A stretch of DNA of 64,000 nucleotides from Lacibacter cauensis (lineage in GTDB: Bacteria; Bacteroidota; Bacteroidia; Chitinophagales; Chitinophagaceae), in the NCBI RefSeq assembly GCF_007830055.1, contig NZ_VLLE01000006.1, positions 186,001-250,000 of the forward strand, read 5' to 3'. How positions within the stretch are numbered: position 1 is the stretch's first letter; every line of letters starts with the position of its first letter. Below, one piece after another: positions 56,482-64,000 of this stretch. Position numbers and translations under genes: made by a program. The notes under the pieces were generated by a model. That model made no database searches and was not told where the DNA came from. It saw only the letters and a program-made list of their open reading frames with translations.

Positions 56482-56907
56482 TTATTTCTTGCGCAGCTCC
56501 AAGGTAAAAAGGGTGCCGTTAATGGTTTGCTGGGCTTTTACCCATGTCCAGTTACTGTCTTTTAATTTCCAGTTACCATCCAGGCGTTGTAGGGTAACAG
56601 CTGCGGAGGAAGGATAATCGGCAATGATGGCAATGTTTATCTTGTCCTCGTTCCAGGTGCCCGTAGCTTCTGTTGCAGAGTTCTTAATGGCATCAACCGT
56701 GCGGTCGGTTTTAAATTGAAATTCATAGCCATCAAATTCACTTTTATAATCAGTGGTGCCGTCGGTATAAACTGTTACTGTCCAGCGTCCGTCGGTAATT
56801 GCTTTTACGATCAACGTTTCCGCTGTTTCTTCCTGTATTTTCTTGATGGTCTTTTTACAACCACCTAAGATCATTGCCAACACAAAAAGAATCAATAACT
56901 GCCTCAT
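56482..56907 (-). CDS. Hypothetical lipoprotein, 141 aa
   Basis: Lipobox MILGGC at residues ~13-17. The mature part is a small beta-barrel-like, lipocalin-type fold: GRWTVTVYTDGTTDYKSEFDGYEFQF, TWNEDKINI, WTWVKAQQTINGTLFTLELRKK. Family not certain; function unknown. Confidence 0.7.
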   Translation of the reverse strand: MRQLLILFVLAMILGGCKKTIKKIQEETAETLIVKAITDGRWTVTVYTDGTTDYKSEFDGYEFQFKTDRTVDAIKNSATEATGTWNEDKINIAIIADYPSSAAVTLQRLDGNWKLKDSNWTWVKAQQTINGTLFTLELRKK

Positions 56908-57042
56908 AGATTTTTAAATTAACGAAGTATGAAATTACAATTAGTTTTCGGAACCGCTAACAGTAGAAGTACGTAAAACTAAACCGGCAGGTTTTACCAA
57001 TTGTAACCTGGTCCCGCTGCCGAATTATCTTATTTTTACAGC

Positions 57043-58140
57043 ATGCAAATTGGCGATATTACCCGTTTTCTGGAAACACTGGCCCCTCCATTGTTACAGG
57101 AGAGCTACGATAATGCAGGATTACTTACCGGATCGGCCGCCTGGGAATGTACAGGTGTACTTGTTAGTCTGGATGCCACGGAAGAGGTGATACTGGAAGC
57201 CAAACAAAAAGGCTGTAACCTGGTGGTGGCGCATCACCCGATTATCTTCGGCGGATTGAAGAAGATTACCGGCAAAAACTACGTGGAGCGTGCAGTTATT
57301 GCTTCTATTAAACACGATATTGCGCTGTATGCCATCCACACCAATCTGGATAATGTGATTACAGGTGTTAACGCACAAATGGCCGAGCGTCTGGGGCTAG
57401 TTAATTGTAAAATTCTGCAACCCAAAAGCGGATTGTTGAAAAAACTGTTCTGCTTCGTACCCGTTTCGCATGCGGAGTTTGTTCGAGCTGCCATTTTTGG
57501 TGCCGGTGGCGGACATATTGGTAATTACAGCGAATGCAGCTTTAACGCTGCAGGCAAGGGTACTTTCAAAGCAGCTGATGGCAGCAATCCCTTTGTTGGC
57601 GAAATTGGCAAACGACACGAAGAAGAGGAGTTGAAGATAGAAGTGATCTTCCCGGCATGGCTGGAGCAACCGGTTCTTTCGGCCATGATCAAAGCCCATC
57701 CGTACGAAGAAGTGGCCTACGATGTGGTCGGTCTCGACAATCAGTTACAAACCACCGGATCGGGTTTAATTGGTGAATTGCCTAAAGCTCTTATCCCCAA
57801 CGATTTCCTTCAACTACTTAAGGATCAATTTAATTTATCCGTAATCAAACACACCACCCCTCCTGCCAAACCCATTCACAAGGTGGCCCTTTGTGGTGGA
57901 GCCGGCAGCTTTTTAACCAAGGCCGCACTGGCTGCAGGTGCCGATGCCTATGTTACCGGAGATGTGAAATACCATGAGTTTTTTGATGCCGAAAACCGGC
58001 TGTTGCTGGCCGACATCGGGCATTGGGAAAGTGAGCAGTTTACGATAGATTTACTGGCCGATCATTTGCAGGATAAATTCCCTACCTTTGCCGTCCTTAA
58101 AACTGCCGTGAAAACCAACCCTGTTGAGTATTTTAAGTAA
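57043..58140 (+). CDS. Nif3-like dinuclear metal center protein
   Basis: 365 residues. LVVAHHPIIFGGLKKI holds the metal-binding HH; further AIHTNLDNVITGVN and EVAYDVVGL(D) complete the core; ~100-residue insert domain (PII-like) in the middle, as in the long Nif3 group. Product forms a hexamer with two metals per subunit; function is not established (GTP cyclohydrolase-type hydrolase annotation is doubtful). Followed 41 nt later by the zinc-ribbon gene. Confidence 0.88.
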   Translation: MQIGDITRFLETLAPPLLQESYDNAGLLTGSAAWECTGVLVSLDATEEVILEAKQKGCNLVVAHHPIIFGGLKKITGKNYVERAVIASIKHDIALYAIHTNLDNVITGVNAQMAERLGLVNCKILQPKSGLLKKLFCFVPVSHAEFVRAAIFGAGGGHIGNYSECSFNAAGKGTFKAADGSNPFVGEIGKRHEEEELKIEVIFPAWLEQPVLSAMIKAHPYEEVAYDVVGLDNQLQTTGSGLIGELPKALIPNDFLQLLKDQFNLSVIKHTTPPAKPIHKVALCGGAGSFLTKAALAAGADAYVTGDVKYHEFFDAENRLLLADIGHWESEQFTIDLLADHLQDKFPTFAVLKTAVKTNPVEYFK

Positions 58141-58181
58141 TCGCAGCTTTAGGAAAATTCTAAAAAACTTCAAACAACAAT

Positions 58182-58934
58182 ATGGCTACTACAAAAGAGT
58201 ATTCTGTAGAAGAAAAACTGAAGGCACTTATTCGTGTGCAGAAAATTGAAAGCAAACTGGATGAAATTCAGATTCTGAAAGGTGAATTACCCATGGAAGT
58301 AAAAGACCTCGAAGATGAAATTGAAGGTTTGAATGCACGCAAAAACCGTATTGAAGAAGAGATCAACGGTATACAGGATTTTATTCAAAGCAAGAAAGAT
58401 GCAATTATTGAATCACAGGCTTTGTTGGTAAAATACGAAAAGCAGAGTGAGAATGTAAAGAACAACCGTGAATTCGAAGCCATCAATAAAGAAATTGAAA
58501 TGCAGGGTTTGGAAATCAAACTTTCTGAAAAGCATATCAAAGATGCCAACGAAGAGTTGATTGAAAAGAGCGAGTTGCTGGAAAAGGCAAAGAAAGCCAT
58601 TGCCAATAAAGAGAAGAACTTAGAACACAAGAAAGGCGAACTCGATAAAATTATTGCTGAAACCGAAAAAGAAGAAACGCAACTGCGTTCTTTGGTAAAT
58701 GGCGCAAGAGAAGCAGTAGAAGATCGCTTGCTGGCAAGCTTTGACCGTATCCGCAGAAGCTACCGGAACGGTTTATCGGTAGTACCGATTGAGCGTGAAA
58801 GCTGTGGTGGTTGCTTCAATACCATTCCACCTCAACGCCAGAGCGAAATTAAACAACACAAAAAAATCATTGTGTGCGAAAACTGTGGTCGTATCCTTGT
58901 TGATGCCGACTTGAATGATTCAGTTGAGCCATAA
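58182..58934 (+). CDS. Coiled-coil protein with C-terminal C4 zinc ribbon
   Basis: 250 residues. Residues ~20-170 form a long coiled coil; the C-terminus has CGGCFNTI...CENCGRIL, a C4 zinc ribbon (the DUF164/zf-RING_7-type). Bacteroidota regularly have it behind Nif3, as here (41 nt). RNA or ribosome binding is suspected in the family. Confidence 0.9.
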   Translation: MATTKEYSVEEKLKALIRVQKIESKLDEIQILKGELPMEVKDLEDEIEGLNARKNRIEEEINGIQDFIQSKKDAIIESQALLVKYEKQSENVKNNREFEAINKEIEMQGLEIKLSEKHIKDANEELIEKSELLEKAKKAIANKEKNLEHKKGELDKIIAETEKEETQLRSLVNGAREAVEDRLLASFDRIRRSYRNGLSVVPIERESCGGCFNTIPPQRQSEIKQHKKIIVCENCGRILVDADLNDSVEP

Positions 58935-58952
58935 TTGAAATTGGACATTTTT

Positions 58953-58987
58953 AAAAAGCCGTAGTGATACATCATTGCGGCTTTTTT
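58953..58987 (+). terminator. Terminator of the nif3-zinc ribbon unit
   Basis: AAAAAGCCG-TAGTGAT...ATCATTG-CGGCTTTTTT, 12-bp stem with small mismatch and T-run, 19 nt after the stop. Confidence 0.9.
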
Positions 58988-59007
58988 GTTGCATTCATCT
59001 TTTCATT

Positions 59008-59046
59008 CAAAAAATAAAAGCGCCTCCATTAACGGGAGACGCTTTT
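59008..59046 (-). terminator. Terminator of the M60/LamG unit
   Basis: AAAAGCGCCTCC / GGGAGACGCTTTT with a 6-nt loop and T-rich flank on the minus strand, 20 nt past the stop. Confidence 0.8.
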
Positions 59047-59066
59047 AAAAAAGCAACTATTCCTGA

Positions 59067-60791
59067 TTATAACTTCACAAACTCCTGTTCATATTGTTCC
59101 AGCCATTTACTGCCTTCAAGTCCCCATACCGGCAGTATATTCATTCGTAACCAGTATAAACTTGTTACAGTAACATCAACTGATTTTAAGAACAATGCGG
59201 CCTTTCCTGCTACTGGCTGGAAAGGAGTTATGCTGCAGGGCACTTCTGCATAATTATCCCATGTAAATGCGCCCTGTAATACAAAATCTTTGTTGGTTGC
59301 ACCTGGAGCTTTGTTTAAGAACCGTCCGCCAAAGCCATCGCCGCAAGGCCAATACCCGATGAGATTAGCATACCGAGGATGCTGCGTAATATCCTTTGCA
59401 CATTGCAATGCTGCTACCTCTGCATCGGACAATGCTGTATTAAAAATCATACAATCGGCAAAGCTTACAGTAACAGCGCCCATACCCTGATCTGTTGCCC
59501 AGCCCATAGTTAACGGCGATGTACTTGTTACTGTACCCCGTGCCGTAATATCTGTGTGATCAATACGTCGATCATCGGTATAACGCACCAGCCAACGCTT
59601 GCTTGCACTATCCATAAATTTAAATGTAACGGTATGCCACTTATCATCAAACACAACAGGTGTTGTTCCCTGTATACGAGATTCGCCCGAACCAATTACA
59701 CTGATGCACCAGATTCCGCTTGAGTTTGTAAACAACGACCAACCTGTAGTACTGGCAAACTTATCCATCTTCGAAAAGAAATGCGGGTACTGCGTTTTTG
59801 TTGGCGATTTCATTTTAAATGAAATTGTTTGCTGTGCCAAACCTGGATTATACAATCCCCCATCGTCTGGTATGCGTGCACGTATTACTGAACTTCCGGT
59901 TCCTTTCATTGCCACGCCTGAAAAACCTGAACGTACAAATTCCAGTTGCTTAAACTTCTCGTGATAAAAAACAGAAAAAGCATTTACTTCAGCAGACGAC
60001 GGACCTCCGTAACTGTTACCCACACCACCATGTGTACTTGTTACAATTACCAGCCACTCTTCTGTTTTATCATAACCAGGTCTTGCTTTTAGTGCAGTTA
60101 ACAATTCGCCAATGTAGGCATCTACTTTTACCGCAGCATCTTTATACATAGTATTATCTGCAAGAAACGCCCCTGCTTTTCCTGCAATGGCTACCGAATT
60201 AAAGTGCAGCACCATAAAATCGGGATTGCCACTTTTAATACGTCTTAATGCAGAATCTTTTACGGCTACATCGTCTGCAGCTACTACAGGATCCAATACT
60301 TCTGGTACCAGCTTCTCTACCATGGTACGCCACGGCGAAATAACTGTTGTACGCATATCATTTCTGGGCGATGATAAGATATACGAAAAAATAGAAGGGT
60401 AATTTGGTACCGATGTATGCTGCGGATCGTTGATGCTTTGTGTATAAATGAATGAGCTGTCTTTGATCTTGTGACGAGAATAAGATACACCACTCATCAA
60501 CGTTTTCCATGTAGCAGCATCAGTGCTTACTTCATCCGATACGCCTTCCCAGGTGTATTTGCTCTTCGACAACATGTTCTGCAAAACAGGCAAACCCATT
60601 TTTTTGTATTCACCTGCCACAGCACCATCTATAGCAATCAGCAATACTTTTCTTGCTGCTGGCTTTGTGGTATCGCCTGGTTCCTCAAAATAAAGCGGGG
60701 GATCAACATAACGTTTACAGGATGCAAACAAAACGAGCATCATGCCTATTGAAGTAAAGAGGAGCCCTTTAAGCAGTATATTCTTTTTCAT
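59067..60791 (-). CDS. Degenerate alkaline-phosphatase/phosphodiesterase-fold lipoprotein with LamG-like (DUF4983) C-terminus
   Basis: 574 residues. Lipobox LFASC. Residues ~48-260 follow the type I phosphodiesterase fold (VLLIAIDGAV, STDAATWKTLMSG, LHFNSVAIAGKAGAF, VIVTSTHGG). Relative to working enzymes the Asp and His of the VDxxGH motif are Ala and Lys, and the TSDHG motif is TSTHG, so metal binding is doubtful. Residues ~300-480 are a LamG/ConA-like fold (SFKMKSPTKTQYPHFFSKM, FKFMDSASKRWLVRYTDDRRID), the rest matches DUF4983. Likely a surface glycan binder in the M60 operon. Confidence 0.8.
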   Translation of the reverse strand: MKKNILLKGLLFTSIGMMLVLFASCKRYVDPPLYFEEPGDTTKPAARKVLLIAIDGAVAGEYKKMGLPVLQNMLSKSKYTWEGVSDEVSTDAATWKTLMSGVSYSRHKIKDSSFIYTQSINDPQHTSVPNYPSIFSYILSSPRNDMRTTVISPWRTMVEKLVPEVLDPVVAADDVAVKDSALRRIKSGNPDFMVLHFNSVAIAGKAGAFLADNTMYKDAAVKVDAYIGELLTALKARPGYDKTEEWLVIVTSTHGGVGNSYGGPSSAEVNAFSVFYHEKFKQLEFVRSGFSGVAMKGTGSSVIRARIPDDGGLYNPGLAQQTISFKMKSPTKTQYPHFFSKMDKFASTTGWSLFTNSSGIWCISVIGSGESRIQGTTPVVFDDKWHTVTFKFMDSASKRWLVRYTDDRRIDHTDITARGTVTSTSPLTMGWATDQGMGAVTVSFADCMIFNTALSDAEVAALQCAKDITQHPRYANLIGYWPCGDGFGGRFLNKAPGATNKDFVLQGAFTWDNYAEVPCSITPFQPVAGKAALFLKSVDVTVTSLYWLRMNILPVWGLEGSKWLEQYEQEFVKL

Positions 60792-60817
60792 ATTATTCGT
60801 TTAGTGCTGAAGGATGA

Positions 60818-62842
60818 TTACGGTCGTACAATGTTGATTTCTGAAAGTGCTGAATTATTACCTGACGGATCGTTATCGGCAGCAGAAGAAATTACATATC
60901 TAAAATACCGTGCAGTAACATTTCCTGTCAGATTAAAACTTTGCAATCCTTGCTGGTTTATCAATGTAAAAGCACTTGGAATCGTACTTGCTCCTGTTAC
61001 AAAAGGTACATCTGTCCAGTTTACATTATCATTACTAATCTGCACACGGATATTTTTTACTCTTGTTGTAGTTCCTGTACCACTTTGTCTTAAAGCAGCA
61101 GAAAATCCCTTGATAACTGTTGGTACCGCCATATCAACTGTAATTGTATGTGGTGGAGTGGTTGCACCAGAACCGGTTCCGTAATTACTATGCCAGTAGG
61201 TAGTAAACGATCCATCAAACGCATTACCAATTGTTCCGTTTGAACCTTCAGTTGTTGACCAAGAGCTGGCTGTAGGAACCCATACACTTCTTGCATCGGC
61301 TTGCGTATCGCCTCCTGTTTTCGTTAATGGATTGTATTTCCATATTTCCTGAAAGGAGAGCGGATAAACACCTGCCATTTTATTAAGCGATATATTGCTG
61401 ATCGTAATTCCCCATGCTCTGAAAAATGCACGCATATCTCTGCGTGTAAACTCGCATAAGGTTTCGTACACAAAGTCACGCTTGTTCTGATCGGTTAATG
61501 AAATGCGGTTGGAGCGGCGTGCTTTTTTATACAGTTCTGTTACAAAACTCCAGCCATCGGGCTGACCGGGATAACCCCAGTTAGCAGGTATTTTACTCAT
61601 GATTTGCACGAATGGTGTTAACCGTGCAAACGGATCGTTGATTGCGGCATCTGTGCCATCAAAATTTCTTGTACCGGTGGCTGATGATGCCCATGTAATA
61701 GCAGCAGGTATTGCTGTGGCCAAAGCCGGATGTTTGGGAGGCCATGCAGTAGGAATTGTTGCACTTAAACGGTTTGCAACTTTAAACGAAAAGAAGTTAC
61801 AAGTTGTTTCGCCTAATGTACTCCAACTCCAGTAGGTGCCTTGCTGGTTGTTATGTCCTAACTCGTGAAACACACCCCAGTTACCTCCGCCGTTAATAGC
61901 ACTTACATTACCAATACCATCAAACCAACTGTAATCGTTTTGTACAACAATTGGAAAACCAGAGTGACCATAACCAACAACCGGTTTAATATCCATTACC
62001 ACACGCCAGGGAAGCAACGGCGCTTTATCAATGGCATCAGTTGGGTTTGCACTCAACCCTTCCCACTGATAATAATCGAGGTTTACAATTTCATCCCAAT
62101 CCTGCATTGCTTTTTGAATATCTGCAAAAGGGCGATCGATACAATATTGTCTTGGAACAACAAAAACCATATTGGCGCTACGCAACTCCAGCCATGGTAC
62201 GCAGGAAGAACGGATTTGTGTTTGCCATGCAGCATTATCTGTTTGACCTAATACAAAATCGGGCGACTTCACCACGTTTGTAAACGACAGGTTTACAGGA
62301 GTTGTAATGGGACGACCTGCAAAAATGTAAATATGTCCGCCATATAAATTCCGCAAATAATTACGGCCGGGATTTAATTGACTGCGTGTGTAAATAACCG
62401 GATCACGTGGTGCGTTTTGAATGACTGAAAGATTATCCGTCCATGCACCAATCTGTACCGACAATGAATATTCGTTCTGCGGCACATCAATAATGACCAA
62501 CTCTCCCGGTGCTGCATACAACCCTGTACTAAACTGGGGACTTGGCGGAACAGAAATACGCAACTCATCCTGCACATTGTTATAGTTCAGATTCATTGCA
62601 AGATCAACTTTTATTCTCGGCTCCGAAGCACACACAAGGCCGGGAAAAACTCTCGCCTGTGCGTACTTGCTTGCATCAACATTTTTAATACTCGTATCGA
62701 TGGTAATACTACTTACACTTGCACCATCGCCCGGTGTACCATCTTCAAAATCGTATGCATACTTTTTTCTGCAGGCAGTTACTGCCACTGTAAGCAACAG
62801 TAAACAAACCGATAAACGCTTAACAAGCATAACAGCATTCAT
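60818..62842 (-). CDS. M60-family (mucin-type) zinc metallopeptidase lipoprotein with F5/8C domain
   Basis: 674 residues. Lipobox VTAC. Accessory N-terminal domain (SPQFSTGLYAAPGELVIIDV), then the gluzincin motif HELGHNNQQGTYWSWSTLGE (HExxH with a following Glu). Residues ~520-674 are a discoidin/F5-8 type C domain (SSWSTTEGSNGTIGNAFDG ... RYFRYVISS...LSEINIV). M60 peptidases cleave O-glycosylated proteins such as mucins. Lies 26 nt from the next gene. Confidence 0.9.
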   Translation of the reverse strand: MNAVMLVKRLSVCLLLLTVAVTACRKKYAYDFEDGTPGDGASVSSITIDTSIKNVDASKYAQARVFPGLVCASEPRIKVDLAMNLNYNNVQDELRISVPPSPQFSTGLYAAPGELVIIDVPQNEYSLSVQIGAWTDNLSVIQNAPRDPVIYTRSQLNPGRNYLRNLYGGHIYIFAGRPITTPVNLSFTNVVKSPDFVLGQTDNAAWQTQIRSSCVPWLELRSANMVFVVPRQYCIDRPFADIQKAMQDWDEIVNLDYYQWEGLSANPTDAIDKAPLLPWRVVMDIKPVVGYGHSGFPIVVQNDYSWFDGIGNVSAINGGGNWGVFHELGHNNQQGTYWSWSTLGETTCNFFSFKVANRLSATIPTAWPPKHPALATAIPAAITWASSATGTRNFDGTDAAINDPFARLTPFVQIMSKIPANWGYPGQPDGWSFVTELYKKARRSNRISLTDQNKRDFVYETLCEFTRRDMRAFFRAWGITISNISLNKMAGVYPLSFQEIWKYNPLTKTGGDTQADARSVWVPTASSWSTTEGSNGTIGNAFDGSFTTYWHSNYGTGSGATTPPHTITVDMAVPTVIKGFSAALRQSGTGTTTRVKNIRVQISNDNVNWTDVPFVTGASTIPSAFTLINQQGLQSFNLTGNVTARYFRYVISSAADNDPSGNNSALSEINIVRP

Positions 62843-62886
62843 TTTATTCGTTTTATTATAACAGGTTTAATGAGTTGTTCTTTTTC

Positions 62887-64000
62887 TTAACCGCCACTTA
62901 CATCGCTGTACGTAGGAATCCAGTTTTTTCCATCTAACCGCCATGAGCCGGGTACAGCAATTCCAAACCAGGCATAAATCTGTACTGCAACATCAACAGA
63001 GTTGGGAACTGTTTTGTATACAGGTTCCGATACCGGAGGACAAACATTGGCCGTAAGATCGTTGAAGCTTCCGGGTGAGTAACTGTCGAGTACAAGATCG
63101 TTCTGGTAAGCTGTCTGGTCTTTCATTTTAAATTGTCCGTTTTCGTTTACTACCGGAAAGCCTGGCCAGAATCCGAGCAGGTTATTGTAATACGTATTCG
63201 ATGCATCAATTGAAGTAGTACAGTACGTATTTGCAATGTATGTATCCGGTAACGCTACGTTGAAATAGCGGATATCGGTAATGTAGAAATTACCAAGCCC
63301 TGTAACATTATCGGGAGGAAGATTACCAATGGTAAGCGGTTGTGGACTGTTTAAGTTTCCATAACTGGTAATATCTCTTGTTGCAGCAGAAATACCTGAT
63401 GTATATAATACACCATCGGTATATGTATACACATTTCGGGCAGCACCTTCTTTTCTTACAACAACGGTAAGTGTATGCCACAAGCCATCAGCAATAACAT
63501 GTCCACGAATCTGCCGGTTACCCAAACCGGTTTGCCCAAAGTTTACCATCCAGTAATTTGCTTCTAGGAAAAATACCCACCCAACAACACCGCCGGAAAA
63601 AGAAGCACGCTTTGAAAGAAATGCCGGGTAGTAGTAATTGCCAGCCGGAATTTTTACTTTGCATTGCACCGTCATTTCGCTGGTTGCACCAATATCAAAT
63701 AACGACCCTGCAGTTACAGCTTTTGCTCTTCTGTTTTGCGATTGCGTACCTGAAAACTGTGGTGCTGTTCCGGTATAAGGAATCAATGCGCCTGGTCTTG
63801 TAAGTGCTTTACTGTTAAACCTTGGATTAAAACAAAAGAACATGGTATTGTGTCGTGTATCTTCAAAAGCAGACCATGAACCTGATGGATTGTAAACAGT
63901 ATTGCTTCCTTTGTTAGAAGTAATGATCACCATCCAGTTTTCTGAACTGAATGTAGAACGGCTTTTTAAAGCAGTTAAAATTTCACCAATGTAATTATCA
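62887..64000 (-). CDS. Paralogue of the 59067 gene (LamG/DUF4983, degenerate phosphodiesterase fold), cut by the window edge
   Basis: About 370 residues seen (frame open through 63999). The visible N-terminal part parallels the paralogue (DNYIGEILTALKSR, then MVIITSNKGSN where the paralogue has IVTSTHGG). TSDHG has become TSNKG, so another metal ligand pair is missing. LamG region (FRYFNVALPDTYIANTY, LLGFWPGFPVV) and a C-terminal DUF4983-like part (TVPNSVDVAVQIYAWFGI) are present. The real start is outside the window. Confidence 0.8.
   Translation of the reverse strand, partial: DNYIGEILTALKSRSTFSSENWMVIITSNKGSNTVYNPSGSWSAFEDTRHNTMFFCFNPRFNSKALTRPGALIPYTGTAPQFSGTQSQNRRAKAVTAGSLFDIGATSEMTVQCKVKIPAGNYYYPAFLSKRASFSGGVVGWVFFLEANYWMVNFGQTGLGNRQIRGHVIADGLWHTLTVVVRKEGAARNVYTYTDGVLYTSGISAATRDITSYGNLNSPQPLTIGNLPPDNVTGLGNFYITDIRYFNVALPDTYIANTYCTTSIDASNTYYNNLLGFWPGFPVVNENGQFKMKDQTAYQNDLVLDSYSPGSFNDLTANVCPPVSEPVYKTVPNSVDVAVQIYAWFGIAVPGSWRLDGKNWIPTYSDVSGG

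Overview
The window looks like the chromosome of a Bacteroidota, most likely the Chitinophagaceae. It has type IX secretion sorting domains, a TonB-dependent receptor, DUF2490 and DUF6089 outer-membrane proteins, promoters of the TTTG-N19-21-TAnnTTTG type with little Shine-Dalgarno signal, and a lipoprotein/M60/LamG module typical of gut and soil Bacteroidota. Nearly everything is chromosomal core or near-core. No phage, IS element, CRISPR array or rRNA was seen.

Layout. 1-2.5 kb: 3' part of a giant PKD/gliding-type secreted protein. 2.5-3.8 kb: small AT-rich accessory genes and REP-like palindromes. 3.8-10.3 kb (+ strand): two Gfo/Idh/MocA oxidoreductases, a glycerate 2-kinase, an SDR and two hypotheticals. 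10.5-31.7 kb (- strand): a large sulfur and methionine region: metY, metX, hom, cysH, cysD, cysN, cobA, cysJ, cysI, DUF2490, a CysG-N/TSUP fusion, a TonB receptor, tRNA-Cys, a second DUF2490, an aldo/keto reductase, a sterol desaturase and metZ. 32-44 kb: uvrA, two tandem structured repeats, DUF6089 protein, acetyltransferase, M28 peptidase, rarA, esterase, aspS. 44-48.9 kb: dnaJ, grpE, rlmI, a tiny T9SS-tail protein, a peroxiredoxin. 48.9-54.8 kb: leuB, leuA/cimA-like, leuD, leuC and a divergent LysR regulator. 55-59 kb: an OxyR-type regulator, Nif3, a C4 zinc-ribbon protein. 59-64 kb: an M60 (mucin-type) metallopeptidase between two LamG/degenerate-phosphodiesterase paralogues, probably part of a glycan/glycoprotein utilisation locus that continues off the right edge.

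Most interesting is the wiring of the sulfur region. Five 21-bp sites of the form ACCCTAC-N7-GTAGGGT lie only upstream of metY, cysD, cobA and the TonB receptor (two sites). At metY and the receptor the site encloses the -7 element of a textbook Bacteroidota promoter. Directly downstream of each of these two promoters is a 24-codon open frame; the metY one ends in a Cys-Cys-Cys-Ile-Cys-Cys run whose codons can pair with the start of the same leader, and its stop codon sits in a GNRA-loop hairpin. metY also has a SAM-I riboswitch with its own terminator further upstream. This suggests a three-layer sulfur control circuit (repressor-type operator, cysteine leader peptide, SAM riboswitch) that also includes an uncharacterised TonB receptor and a nearby tRNA-Cys. 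The regulator protein itself is not in the window.

Two other unexplained sequence classes stand out: intra-operon spacers built of degenerate locus-specific words arranged as inverted arms (cysI/cysJ, cysN/cysD, leuA/leuB, leuC/leuD, grpE/dnaJ, upstream of aspS), and a pair of ~108-nt tandem elements at 35.8-36.06 kb whose terminal stems covary.
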